Source of the DNA: Streptomyces sp. NBC_00572
GTDB lineage: Bacteria > Actinomycetota > Actinomycetes > Streptomycetales > Streptomycetaceae
Length of the DNA: 64,000 nucleotides
Direction of reading: 5' to 3'
Assembly: GCF_026341815.1 (NCBI RefSeq)
Contig: NZ_JAPENX010000001.1
Span: 7,114,727-7,178,726, forward strand
Positions 9,573 to 17,988 of this stretch are shown one piece after another. Both the position numbers and the translations under genes were made by a program. The notes below the pieces were generated by a model. That model worked only from the letters and a program-made list of their open reading frames with translations, had not been told where the DNA came from and ran no database searches. How positions within the stretch are numbered: position 1 is the first letter of the stretch; the number at the start of each line of letters is the position of its first letter.

Positions 9573-9653
9573 TCCCTCGTCGTCCAGCGGCCAAGGACAC
9601 CGGTCTCCGGTTCACCCGGAATCGGAAACCCGGGTTCGAATCCCGGCGAGGCA
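9573..9653 (+). tRNA. tRNA-like gene (Glu-type body) with enlarged anticodon arm
   Basis: The 81-nt sequence has a 7-bp acceptor stem with one C-C mismatch (TCCCTCG/CGAGGCA), a D arm GTCC..GGAC with AGCGGCCAA loop as in Streptomyces tRNA-Glu, and a perfect T arm (CCGGG TTCGAAT CCCGG). Where a normal 17-nt anticodon arm is expected, the sequence makes an outer stem CCGGT/ATCGG (one G-U pair) and then an inner stem TCCGG/CCGGA closed by TTCAC. The total is about 8 nt longer than a usual tRNA-Glu. It is either an unusual tRNA or a tRNA pseudogene. Confidence 0.55.
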
Positions 9654-10036
9654 ATCCGCCCGCGCTGCCCGCGCCGCCAGCGATCACGGGCCAGGTCTGC
9701 GTAGCCTGGGAGCTGTAGGGCCTCGCTGCTCGTGGCACAGGTGGTGCCCGTTGACCAGCGGTTCGTCCGCTGTCTCAGGTCTCTGGCACAGCCGCTCAGT
9801 CTCAGAAACGTGGCATTTCCTCGCGGTCTCGACCCCTTGGCTCTGTCCACCAGATGAGGTTCTGGCTCAACCTCTGGGGCGGCTTGTACGGGCACGCCCC
9901 CGACCCTTTGGAAGGACATCCAGAGCCGCGCACGGACGGCTCCGTATCCACCGGCGTATCCGCGGACGCGGTACGCCCTTCCTCGAGTCAGCTGCGAGGA
10001 CGGAGAATTGTCCGTCCGGCCCGCCGCTGCGTCACG
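9654..10036. other. Intergenic, no gene seen
   Basis: No frame here has an RBS or a recognisable domain, and no integrase gene or repeated tRNA 3' end (attachment site) was found next to the tRNA-like gene. Confidence 0.4.
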
Positions 10037-10882
10037 TCAGGCAGTGACGTCGTCGTGGCCGAGGTTGCCGCCCAGCTCGCGGGAGGCTTCGGCCTGGGCG
10101 AGGAGTTCCTTGGCCTTGCCCTTGACGCCCTCGATGGCGTCGGCGCCGGCGACGAAGCGCAGCAGCGGCTTCTCCTGGGCGGCGATGGCCAGCAGGGCTT
10201 GGGCGAGCTTGGCGGGGTCGCCGGTCTGCCGGCCGTTCATGCTCTTCCAGGCCGCGATGGTGGTGGTGGTGCGCTCGGCGTAGTCGTCGATGGTCGGCTC
10301 GGGCCAGATGGTGGAGCCGTCGACGAGCAGCTCGGTGCGGAAGAAGCCGGGCTCCACGACCGTGGTGTGGATGTTGTACGGCTCGACGTCGAAGCGCAGC
10401 GATTCCATCCAGCCCTCGACGGCGAACTTGGAGGCGGCGTAGGCGACGCAGAACTCCTGGCCGATGATGCCGGCGGAGGAAGAGAGGGTGATGATGTGGC
10501 CGGCGCGCCGCTTTCGCATGAGGGGCAGGATGGCGCGGGTGACGTTCATCGGGCCGAAGAGGTTGGTCTCGATCTGCTGGCGCATCTGGTCGGGCGTGAT
10601 CTCTTCGAAGTAGCCGGCGAAGAAGTTTCCGGCGTTGTTGATCAGGACATCGATGCGGCCGAAGCGGTCGACGGCGGCCTGCGCGGCTGCCTGGGCGTCG
10701 TCCAGGCTGGTGATGTCCAGCTTGGTGACCAGGAGGTTGTCCTGCGGTCCGCCGAGGGTCTTCTCGACCTGTTCGGGGCGGCGTCCGGTGGCGACGACCT
10801 GGTGGCCGACTGCGAGGGCCTGGCGGGCGATGTCCGTGCCCAGACCGCGTCCGGCGCCGGTGACAAAGATGACCTTGCTCAT
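10037..10882 (-). CDS. Short-chain dehydrogenase/reductase (SDR)
   Basis: 281-aa cytoplasmic NAD(P)-dependent oxidoreductase. It has the cofactor motif TGAGRGLG at residues 8-15, NNAG at 82-85, the active-site Ser near 135-136 and catalytic Tyr148/Lys152 in YAASK. The basic GRR at 33-35 after beta-2 favours NADPH. It starts at ATG 10882 behind a G-rich leader and follows a second SDR gene by 64 nt on the same strand, so the two probably share a transcript that diverges from the XRE regulator at 11921. The substrate is unknown. Confidence 0.9.
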   Translation of the reverse strand: MSKVIFVTGAGRGLGTDIARQALAVGHQVVATGRRPEQVEKTLGGPQDNLLVTKLDITSLDDAQAAAQAAVDRFGRIDVLINNAGNFFAGYFEEITPDQMRQQIETNLFGPMNVTRAILPLMRKRRAGHIITLSSSAGIIGQEFCVAYAASKFAVEGWMESLRFDVEPYNIHTTVVEPGFFRTELLVDGSTIWPEPTIDDYAERTTTTIAAWKSMNGRQTGDPAKLAQALLAIAAQEKPLLRFVAGADAIEGVKGKAKELLAQAEASRELGGNLGHDDVTA

Positions 10883-10946
10883 GGGGGATCCGTTTCTTTC
10901 GGGCGCCGTGGGGTGGCGCCTGGGGGTGGTTGCGCGGGAGATGAGA

Positions 10947-11714
10947 TCAGGCTTGGTCGGTGGGCATGATCCACAGTTCGCCGATGGAGGCGTGCCGGGG
11001 GCGGGTGACCATGTAGGCGACGCCGTCGGCGATGTCCTCGGGGGCCAGGACCTCGGTCTGCTCGTAGAAGGCGGCGGTCGCTTCGCGGACTTCGGGCTTG
11101 TGGTCGTTGTGCGAGGCGAGCTCGGTGTCCACGCCGCCCGGCTCCAGGACGCCGACACGTACGTGGCGCTGGGTGATCTCCTGGCGCAGGGACTCGGTGA
11201 AGCCGTTCACGCCGAACTTGGTGAGGTTGTAGACGCCGTAGCCGTTCCGGGCCACGCGTCCGGCGATCGAGCTGATGTTGACGATGTCGGCGACCTGGCG
11301 CGGCCCGTCCTCGGCGGCCTTGAGCAGGTGCGGGAGGGCGGCGTGGGTGGTGTGGAGCAGGCCCTGGACGTTGACGGCGATCATGCGTTCCCACTCCGTG
11401 GGGTCCGCGCCGACGACGGGGCCCAGGAGCATCAGGCCGGCGTTGTTGACCAGGATGTCGAGTCGTCCGAAGTGGTCGACGGTCTGCTGCACGGCCGCCT
11501 CGGCCTGGGCGCGGTCGGCGATGTCCGCCGATACCGCCAGGGCCGCCCCTCCGGCCTCGGTGATCTCAGCGGCGAGGTCGTCGAGGCGGTCCTTGCGGCG
11601 GGCCACCAGCGCCACCGAGGCGCCCTGCTCGGCGAGCAGGCGGGCGGTGGCGGCGCCGATACCGCTGCTCGCGCCCGTGACGAGCGCGACGGTGCCGGTG
11701 AGCTTCGAGGTCAT
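10947..11714 (-). CDS. Short-chain dehydrogenase/reductase (SDR)
   Basis: 255-aa classical SDR with TGASSGIG (13-20), NNAG (90-93), Ser148/149 in NISSIAG and Tyr162/Lys166 in YNLTK. Basic residues ARRKDR after beta-2 suggest NADPH use. It is the first gene of a two-gene minus-strand unit and faces the XRE regulator across a 206-bp region with GGTACC palindromes, so that regulator is its likely controller. The role is probably general carbonyl reduction; the substrate is unknown. Confidence 0.9.
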   Translation of the reverse strand: MTSKLTGTVALVTGASSGIGAATARLLAEQGASVALVARRKDRLDDLAAEITEAGGAALAVSADIADRAQAEAAVQQTVDHFGRLDILVNNAGLMLLGPVVGADPTEWERMIAVNVQGLLHTTHAALPHLLKAAEDGPRQVADIVNISSIAGRVARNGYGVYNLTKFGVNGFTESLRQEITQRHVRVGVLEPGGVDTELASHNDHKPEVREATAAFYEQTEVLAPEDIADGVAYMVTRPRHASIGELWIMPTDQA

Positions 11715-11841
11715 GGGAGATCCGTTCTGCCAGTGTGCCGCACGTTCATCGATGCGGATACTTCGTTCATTCTTCGCTTAAGGGCTTGAAGCGGCCCGAT
11801 ATCCAGGCAACCACCCACGGGCCCCGCGTGGGGCGCCGTAC

Positions 11842-11876
11842 GGGGTACCCCTCTTCCGGGGGTCTGCCGGTACCCC
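11842..11876. promoter_or_regulatory. Candidate operator between SDR genes and XRE regulator
   Basis: Two GGTACC-centred sites lie in the divergent intergenic region: a perfect palindrome GGGGTACCCC at 11842-11851 and CCGGTACCCC at 11867-11876. A repeated palindrome between a regulator and its divergent target is the usual layout for an operator. This is inferred from symmetry and position only. Confidence 0.4.
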
Positions 11877-11920
11877 TTTACAGGTGACCGGCCCTGAGGT
11901 GGCCGCCGTACCGTGGACTC

Positions 11921-12814
11921 ATGGACCACAGCACCGAGATCCGCGAGTTCCTGCGCACCCGCCGGGCCCGGATCACCCCGGAGGAGGTGGGCCTCACCCC
12001 GCACCCGGGCGCCCGCCGGGTGCCGGGGCTACGGCGCGAGGAAGTAGCCCAGCTCGCCGGGGTCAGCGTCGACTACTACGTGCGCTTGGAGCGCGGCCGC
12101 ACCCAGGGCGTCTCCCGGACCGTCCTGGAAGCCGTCGCCCGCGCCCTGCGACTGGACGACGCCGAACGCTCCCACCTCTTCGACCTCGCCCACCCCACCC
12201 CCGACCGCCCCCGGCGCAAGCGAGCCCTCAGTCCCCAGCGCGTCCACCCCACCCTTTATCAGGCCCTGGACGCCATCGGCGCCCCGGCGATGGTCCTGGG
12301 GCGCCGCATGGACATCCTGGCCACCAACCGCCTCGGCGCCGCCCTCTACACCGATTTCCAGGCCCGCCCCCACGCCGAGCGCAACTTCCTGCGCTACCTC
12401 TTCCTCGACGAGGCCGCCCACGCCCTGTACGGCGACCAGTGGGACAAGGCCGCCGCCGAAACTGTCGCCACGCTGCACCTGTACGCCGGAAGCCACCCCG
12501 ACGACCCTCAACTCACCGAACTCGTAGGAGAGTTGTCGCTGCGCGACCAGGACTTCCGGCGGATGTGGGCGGATCACGACGTCCGCACGCACGCCACCGG
12601 CACCAAGCACCTCCACCACCCACTCGTCGGTGACCTCGCTCTCGACTACGTGACCCTGAACGTCGCCGGCGCCCCCGACCAATCCCTCGTCATCCTCACC
12701 CCCGAGCCCACCTCCCCCTCCGCCGAGGCCCTCTCCATCCTCGCCAGCTGGACCGGCACCGCCGCCCCCGCACCGGCCACCGCCGAAGAAGCACGCGACA
12801 CGGCCACCGGCTGA
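11921..12814 (+). CDS. XRE-family regulator with MmyB-like ligand domain
   Basis: 297 aa. Residues 1-75 form a Xre-type helix-turn-helix (REFLRTRRARITPEEVGL..RVPGLRREEVAQLAGVSVDYYVRLERGR), the signature of the Streptomyces MmyB-like family. Residues 100-270 carry the MmyB ligand-binding PAS-like domain (LGRRMDILATNRLGAALY.. NFLRYLFLDEAA). Members usually sit divergent to an SDR-type oxidoreductase and control it, exactly as here. It probably binds the GGTACC palindromes upstream and represses or activates the SDR pair. Confidence 0.9.
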   Translation: MDHSTEIREFLRTRRARITPEEVGLTPHPGARRVPGLRREEVAQLAGVSVDYYVRLERGRTQGVSRTVLEAVARALRLDDAERSHLFDLAHPTPDRPRRKRALSPQRVHPTLYQALDAIGAPAMVLGRRMDILATNRLGAALYTDFQARPHAERNFLRYLFLDEAAHALYGDQWDKAAAETVATLHLYAGSHPDDPQLTELVGELSLRDQDFRRMWADHDVRTHATGTKHLHHPLVGDLALDYVTLNVAGAPDQSLVILTPEPTSPSAEALSILASWTGTAAPAPATAEEARDTATG

Positions 12815-13011
12815 CACCAGCCACAGGGCTCGACGCCGAGCGAGGCCGACGGGCCGGGCGCGCCTACCTGGATGTCGTTGAAGGAGCGCACGGGCGACAG
12901 TGACAAGTCATCCACCGGGCCTGGTGGACGGCTCGCCCTGCGCCACGATCCTGGGACCACTCCTGTTCCGTCTCCCGCCGCCGCAAAGCTGCGGCCTTCC
13001 ACCACGTGGGC

Positions 13012-14001
13012 TCAGCTGTACGACTGGGGGATGGTGACCAGGGTGCGGCCGCGGCCTCCGGCGTCGACACGCTCGTGCGCCTTGGCGATCTCCGCCAGAG
13101 GGAAACGGTCGCCGATATCCACCGAGAGGGCGCCGACGGCGGCTGCGGCTGTGAGGTCGCGGGCGGCCTGCCGTCTGGCTTCGACGGGGAAGTCGTCGCT
13201 GCCGAGCAGGCGGAGGGTGACGTTGTTGAACAACAGTGGCCAGAAGGGAAGTTCAGTGCGATCAGCGCGGGTGGCGTAGGCGGCGATGACCGCGCCGTTT
13301 GCGGCGACGGCGCAGTCCAGGTCGGCGTTGTCGGACAGGGCCACCTCGACGATGCGGTCGACTCCATCGGGTGCATACGTGCGGATCCCCTCTGCCGGGT
13401 CACCGGAGTCGAGAGCGACGGCATGCGACACCACGGCAGGGTCGACGTGGTCCAGGTCCTCCTCGCGCCGGACAGTGGCGAGCACGGTGGCCCCGGCCCA
13501 GTGGGCGAGCTGGGCGGACAGGGAGCCGACCCCGCCGAGCACACCGTGCACCAGGACCAACTTTCCGTCGACCGGGCCGTCGGCGAACACGGTGCGGTGG
13601 GCGGTGATCCCGGGGATGCCCAGGCTCGCCCCGAGCTCGTCGCCAAGGTGGTCGGGCAGCACAGCGGCCAGGTCGGTGGGGACGACGGTGTACTGGGCGG
13701 CGGTGCCAGAGTGCCGGTAGGACTGGGCGCCGTACACCCACACCCGCTGCCCGATACGACGCGCGTCAACGCCCTCCCCGACGGCGTCGAGGACCCCTGC
13801 GGCGTCGCTGTGCGGGATCACGCGAGGAAAGGGCATCGTCGAGCCGAGCCAGCCGCGCCGTTTCTTGGTGTCGCCGGGGTTGACGCCCGAGACGGTGACG
13901 CGGACACGGACCTCGCCGGGACCGGGGATGGGGTCAGGGAGTTCCCCGACGTGCAGGACGTCGGCGGCCGGGCCCTGTTCGTCGTACCAGGACGCAAGCA
14001 T
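13012..14001 (-). CDS. NADPH:quinone oxidoreductase (MDR family)
   Basis: 329 aa, start ATG 14001 behind GGAGG. The N-terminal GroES-like domain (PGEVRVRVTVSGVNPGDTKKRRGWLG, no zinc ligands) precedes a Rossmann domain with VHGVLGGVGSLSAQLAHWAGA as the cofactor motif (about 149-170). The C terminus (PLAEIAKAHERVDAGGRGRTLVTI) is typical. The lack of structural and catalytic zinc cysteines places it with zeta-crystallin-like quinone reductases rather than alcohol dehydrogenases. It is a single gene. Confidence 0.9.
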   Translation of the reverse strand: MLASWYDEQGPAADVLHVGELPDPIPGPGEVRVRVTVSGVNPGDTKKRRGWLGSTMPFPRVIPHSDAAGVLDAVGEGVDARRIGQRVWVYGAQSYRHSGTAAQYTVVPTDLAAVLPDHLGDELGASLGIPGITAHRTVFADGPVDGKLVLVHGVLGGVGSLSAQLAHWAGATVLATVRREEDLDHVDPAVVSHAVALDSGDPAEGIRTYAPDGVDRIVEVALSDNADLDCAVAANGAVIAAYATRADRTELPFWPLLFNNVTLRLLGSDDFPVEARRQAARDLTAAAAVGALSVDIGDRFPLAEIAKAHERVDAGGRGRTLVTIPQSYS

Positions 14002-14263
14002 GGGCGCTGCACCTCCGGGGCCGGTCAGCTCGCGGGTGCCTCGAGCCTACGGGGATCGCCCTCGGCGCGCGCGTCGGGCACCGGTGCGGCTCCTCCGAGG
14101 ACCTCGTCACCCACGCGCCGTGCGGAGACACCCGGATGCGGGCGACCTGCGGATCTCAGATAGATGGCACAAATGCCGCCTTGGTGCCGTTGCAGATGAG
14201 ACTGTGCCGCGAAATCCTGGACCCTACAACAACACACCTCCAGGGGACTTGTGAGGAGTGCGC

Positions 14264-14350
14264 ATGCCCCGCCCTCTGTGGTCCGGAGCGATCTCGTTTG
14301 GCCTGGTCAATTCTCTGAACCAGGCCCCGTACGGAGCGATTCGGGTCTAG
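14264..14350 (+). pseudogene. N-terminal fragment of a Ku-type DNA end-binding protein
   Basis: ATG 14264 follows a good GAGGAG site and the peptide MPRPLWSGAISFGLVN matches the invariant N terminus of bacterial Ku. After about 16 residues the match stops; the frame ends at TAG 14350 (28 aa in all). The rest of ku is gone and the end abuts a reversed tetR fragment. The preserved RBS and start make the identification fairly safe despite the short match. Streptomyces often carry several ku copies, so this loss need not matter. Confidence 0.7.
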
Positions 14351-14508
14351 GTTCCGGAGGCGGGGAACAGGCGCTGGACTGGGTTCACGATGGCTTCGCG
14401 ACGGGCGGCCAGGAAAGACGTGCGCTGGCCCTCGTCGCTGGGCAGCAGATCCGCCTGGCCAGCCCAGGACATGGCGAGCTGGTTGACGAACATCAGGATG
14501 TCGACGGG
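14347..14508 (-). pseudogene. C-terminal fragment of a TetR-type regulator
   Basis: The minus-strand frame reads VDILMFVNQLAMSWAGQADLL..EGQRTSFLAARREAIVNPVQRLFP and ends at TAG 14347. This pattern resembles the last helices of TetR regulators. The DNA-binding half is missing; the sequence switches at about 14508 to an aldo/keto reductase on the other strand. Confidence 0.5.
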
Positions 14509-14516
14509 GCGAGGGC

Positions 14517-15272
14517 GAGAAGCTCTCGGCCACGCGCTGGCACCGATCCGTGACGAGGTGACGATCGCGACCAAGTTCGGCTTCGCCCCCGCTTTCGGCC
14601 CCAGCTCTCAGCCGGACCACATCCGCGAGGTGGTCGACAACAGCCTGCGCAACCTGAACACCGATGTAATTGACGTGCTCTACCAGCACGTGCCCGACCC
14701 CGGTGTCCCCATCGAAGACGTCGTCGGCGTGATGAAGGAGTTCGTCGACGCGGGAAAGGCCCAGTACCTCGGTCTGTCCAACGCCGGCAAGGACGCCATC
14801 CGCCGCGCCCACGCCGTGCACCCGATCTCGGTCCTCCAGAACGAGTACTCGCCCTTCGCACCCCACCACGCCCCCGCTCTTCCCGGTCCTTGAGGAACTC
14901 GGCATCGGCTTCGTCGCCTACTCTCCGCTCGCCCGAGGTGTCCTCAGCGGCGCGGTCAAGTCCCGCGACCACTACACCGCCGACGACTTCCGCCAGCGCC
15001 TGGCCTGGTGGAGTCCGGAGAACTTCGATGCCAACCTCGCCATCGTCGGCAAGCTAACCGAAGTCGCCGAGAGCAAGGGCACCACCCTCGCCCAGCTGGC
15101 GCTCGCGTGGCTGCTGGCCGAGAAGAACTACCTCGTTCCCATCCCCGGCTCGCGCAACCCCGACCGCGTCGCCCAGAACACCGCCGCGGCCGACCTGACC
15201 CTCACCGTCGCCGACCTCGCCCGCATCTCCGAGATTGCTCCCGACGGCGACTTCGGCGGACGTCTGAACTGA
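14517..15272 (+). pseudogene. Aldo/keto reductase, 5'-truncated and frameshifted
   Basis: The body of a bacterial aldo/keto reductase is visible: REALGHALAPIRDEVTIATKFGF, DVIDVLYQHVPDP, GKAQYLGLSNAG, VLQNEYSPF, then after a frameshift near 14870-14880 the other frame gives FPVLEELGIGFVAYSPLARGVLSG, LAWLLAEKNYLVPIPGSRNP and a normal end GDFGGRLN at TGA 15272. The first 60 or so residues, with the start and the catalytic Asp/Tyr, are lost at the junction with the tetR fragment. It is not functional as written. Confidence 0.8.
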
Positions 15273-15402
15273 CACTCGCGCCCCGCGCCCGCCCCGCATC
15301 AGAGGAGGCGGGCACCGCTGCTTCACCGGCCCGGGGATTGGTAGGCGTAGTTGATCGCGTAGTCGGTGTTCGGCTTCCCCTGCTGTGGAGGGGGAGCGGG
15401 TG

Positions 15403-16164
15403 TCACGGTGCGTGGTCGCGTCCGTCCCGTGGGGCGAAGGCTGCGAGGGCGTCGGCGTCGGTCGCGCGAGCGTTCAGGAAGTAGTCGGCCCACTCGGTGA
15501 TGTCGGGGTAGGACGAGTCCTGGCTGAGCTGGGTGGCTGCGGCTTGGAGGTCGAAGTGCGTGGTGCGGAGTTCGATGCCCGGGCCCAGGAGGGCCCAGTG
15601 TGCTCCGGTTCGTCCATAGGGCATGCCAACGCTGCCGGGGTTGATCACGAGTCGGCCGTGGGCGAGGCGGACGAACGGCATGTGGGTGTGGCCACAGACC
15701 ACGGTGCGGATGCCGGCATCGAGTCCGTTGAAGACTTCCTGCCAGCGGTCGAGGCGGGAGTCGACGAGGACGACCTCCTCGTCGTCGCGAGGGGTGGCAT
15801 GGCAGAACAGCACCTTTCCCAGCCCGTTCAAGGACAGGGTGAGTGATCGTGGCAAAGATTCGAGAAGGTCGAGATGGTCCTCACGGAGCTGTGCGGCTGC
15901 CCAGGGGGCGATCGGGTCGGGGATCGTGTCGCGCTGCCCCCGGCGGTATTCGAGGAGTTCGCGGTCGGCGTTGCCGCTGATCCAGATGACGCGGTCGCCG
16001 AGGCTGGTCAGCAGGTCGAGAACTTGGGTCGGTTGCGGGCCGGCGGTGATGTCGCCGGTGAGCACGATGTGGTCGGCGGTGCTGACGTCGGGTTCGGCGA
16101 GTACTGCCTCCAGGGCCGGCAGGACTCCGTGAATGTCGGACAGGACAGCTACTCGGTTCAGCAT
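15403..16164 (-). CDS. Metallophosphoesterase
   Basis: 253-aa calcineurin-like phosphoesterase of the YfcE/DevR-like type. Metal-binding blocks appear in order: SDIHG (9-13), LTGDITAGP (about 36), SGNAD (about 66), FCHATP and CGHTHMPF (the final GHxH). The C-terminal NPGSVGMP is also typical. It probably hydrolyses phosphodiesters or phosphomonoesters in the cytoplasm. ATG 16164 was chosen; GTG codons 6 and 9 nt upstream are alternatives and no strong RBS decides. It converges with the broken reductase. Confidence 0.88.
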   Translation of the reverse strand: MLNRVAVLSDIHGVLPALEAVLAEPDVSTADHIVLTGDITAGPQPTQVLDLLTSLGDRVIWISGNADRELLEYRRGQRDTIPDPIAPWAAAQLREDHLDLLESLPRSLTLSLNGLGKVLFCHATPRDDEEVVLVDSRLDRWQEVFNGLDAGIRTVVCGHTHMPFVRLAHGRLVINPGSVGMPYGRTGAHWALLGPGIELRTTHFDLQAAATQLSQDSSYPDITEWADYFLNARATDADALAAFAPRDGRDHAP

Positions 16165-16235
16165 GGTCACCACTGTGGGGTGAAGACAGCCGAGCGGGGT
16201 GATCTTTCGCCCGACGCGTAGCTCCAGGTGGCCGT

Positions 16236-16660
16236 TCAGCGTGTGTGGTCGCCGGGTGCGTAGTTCTTCCAGGGGGCTCCGGCCTTGGTAGCGATGCGGG
16301 TGGTGCTCTTGTCGTGGTAGCCCAGTGCCTGGGCTACCACGGGCGCCGGGGCCTGGAGGACGAGCTGGCGGATGGCCACGGGTCGGCCCTTTTCGGCCGG
16401 GACGCCGAGTTTCCGCAGCGCGTCGCGCAGGGTGCCGGGGTTCATCGGTTGGCTCGGCCGGCGGCCGGGGAAGAGCCAGGGCGAGTTCTGGTTGATGGCG
16501 GGGGTGTTGGCGGGCAGGGCCTGGAGGCAGTCGAGCAGGAGGGCGGCCACCGGTTCGGGGGCTGGGGTGGGCGGGTCGCCGAGCCGGAGTGCGACATGCT
16601 GGCCGTCGTGGACAACCTCGGCGGTGACCATGCGGACGATCCGGCTGACGGGCTGGGTTC
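16236..16660 (-). pseudogene. Tyrosine-recombinase-like protein, C-terminal fragment cut by an IS
   Basis: The frame reads VSRIVRMVTAEVV.. SPWLFPGRRPSQPMNPGTLRDALRKLGVP.. AIRQLVLQAPAPVVAQALGYHDKSTTR..APWKNYAPGDHTR. This resembles the C-terminal part of phage-integrase-like proteins common on Streptomyces mobile elements. The frame stays open up to the IS end at 16662, so the element has separated it from its N terminus, which is not found on the other side. A related fragment lies at 34566-34931. Confidence 0.6.
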
Positions 16661-16661
16661 T

Positions 16662-17562
16662 GTCTCTTTGGTCAGTGACGGGTCCAGATGAGGATGCCAG
16701 CGAGGTGGAGTGCGGCCTGGTAGGCGATGGCGAGTTTGTCGGTTCGTGTGGCCAGGCCGCGCCACTGCTTGAGGCGGTTGATGCAGTGTTCGACGGTGTT
16801 CCGTTGTTTGTAGGCCTCCCGGTCGAATCCGGGCGGGCGGCCTCCGTGCCGGCCTCGCCGTTGACGGTGGCCGATCTGGTCGGACGGCTGCGGGATGACC
16901 GCGCGGATTCCCCGGCGTCGCAGATGGGCCCGGATGGCGCGTGAGGAGTAGGCGCGGTCGGCCAGAACAGCGTTGGGCCTGGTCCGGGGCCTGCGCGGAC
17001 CGGTGCGGGGCACGCGGATACGGTCCATCACCGTCTCGAAGGCAGGCGCGTCACCGGCCTGGCCTGCGGTGATGGTGAAGGCCAGGGGCCTGGCCCGGCC
17101 GTCGGCCGCAAGGTGGACCTTGGTGCTCAGTCCTCCGCGGGAGCGTCCGAGTGCGTGGTCGACTGGCTCCCGGCGCCCGCCGCCCCTTTTTGAGCGCTCC
17201 GGCGGCGTGCTGGTGGGCCCGAACGACGGTCGAATCGACGGAGACGGTCCAGTCGATGTCGTCGGCGGCGTCCGCTGCGGCCAGGACCGAGGCAAGGATC
17301 CGTTCCCAGGTGCCGTCGACAGCCCATCTGACCAGCCGTTTGTGAGCGGTCTGGAACGGACCGAGCTCGCCTGGCAGGTCACGCCAGGGCGAGTTGGTGC
17401 GGTACTTCCAGGCAATGGCCTCAAGGGTGCGGCGGTGGTCGGCCCACCGTCTTCCACGGACCGGATCGGCTGGCATCAGCGGCTAGATCCGGTCCCACAT
17501 CGCATCAGTGATCACTAATCGGTCAGACACATCCGATCAACTGACCAACCCATCAAAGAGAC
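16662..17562 (-). mobile_element. IS5-family element (IS427-like), degenerate
   Basis: About 900 bp bounded by short inverted repeats GTCTCTTTG (16662-16670) and CAAAGAGAC (17554-17562). It contains one transposase gene in two overlapping frames, the IS427-type layout. No clear target-site duplication is seen, which suggests deletion beside the element after insertion. It sits inside the recombinase-like gene. Confidence 0.75.
16672..17515 (-). pseudogene. IS5-family transposase (two-frame type) with early stop
   Basis: GTG 17515 begins VITDAMWDRI, hits TAG after 10 codons, then continues PLMPADPVRGRRWADHRRTLEAIAWKYRTNSPWRDLP.. DIDWTVSVDSTVVRAHQHAAGALKKG. At a slippery A5G4 run near 17190 the useful frame changes to RREPVDHALGRSRGGLSTKVHLAADGRARPL.. 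(DDE region), ..NTVEHCINRLKQWRGLATRTDKL.. to TGA 16672. The A-run is where IS427 elements use programmed frameshifting. The early TAG probably kills this copy. Confidence 0.75.
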
Positions 17563-17988
17563 ACGCGCTAGTCGGAGGAAGAGGCAGTAGTTCATTCCAA
17601 GTCGGCTGGGCCAGAGTTCGGCCCAGCTCGCCAGGGTCCGTCCCATCCGGACGGACCCTGCGGCGGCATTGCTCCCGCCTCCGGGGAGGTGACCCGATGG
17701 ATCGCTCCCGCACCGACAACGGATCGTCTCGAGCTCATTCAACATCTCGACGATCGCCGTCCGGCCCGGCGCGCTCCGCACCGACCTGGGGACGGGCCGT
17801 GTGTCGTACCGGCTCGTACACGCGCAGTCCCTCGGGCGCAGTTCCGTCATGTTCGGAAGCGACGCGCTGTGTCGGTCATCTGTCGGCGGTTGCCGGTTCG
17901 TTGTCGGTGGGTTGTCGGTGACGTCCGGAAACGTTCCAGGGACGGCCGGCCGGAGCTCACCGGGCGGCCCCGATTCCCAGGAGCCACC
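17563..17988. other. Upstream region of the FAD monooxygenase, no gene seen
   Basis: No supportable gene. Positions 17870-17930 carry several TGTCGGT-type direct repeats (TGTCGGTCA, TGTCGGCGG, TTGTCGGTGG, TTGTCGGTGA), which could be regulator sites for the monooxygenase. A short in-frame extension of that gene upstream is not supported by an RBS. Confidence 0.35.

Noticed and set aside
9573..10036. tRNA-like gene as the att site of an integrative element
   Set aside because: No integrase gene lies beside it and no second copy of the tRNA 3' end was seen in the window.
9854..10969. A 371-codon plus-strand frame over the SDR gene
   Set aside because: It mirrors the codon structure of the minus-strand SDR and has no protein-like features of its own.
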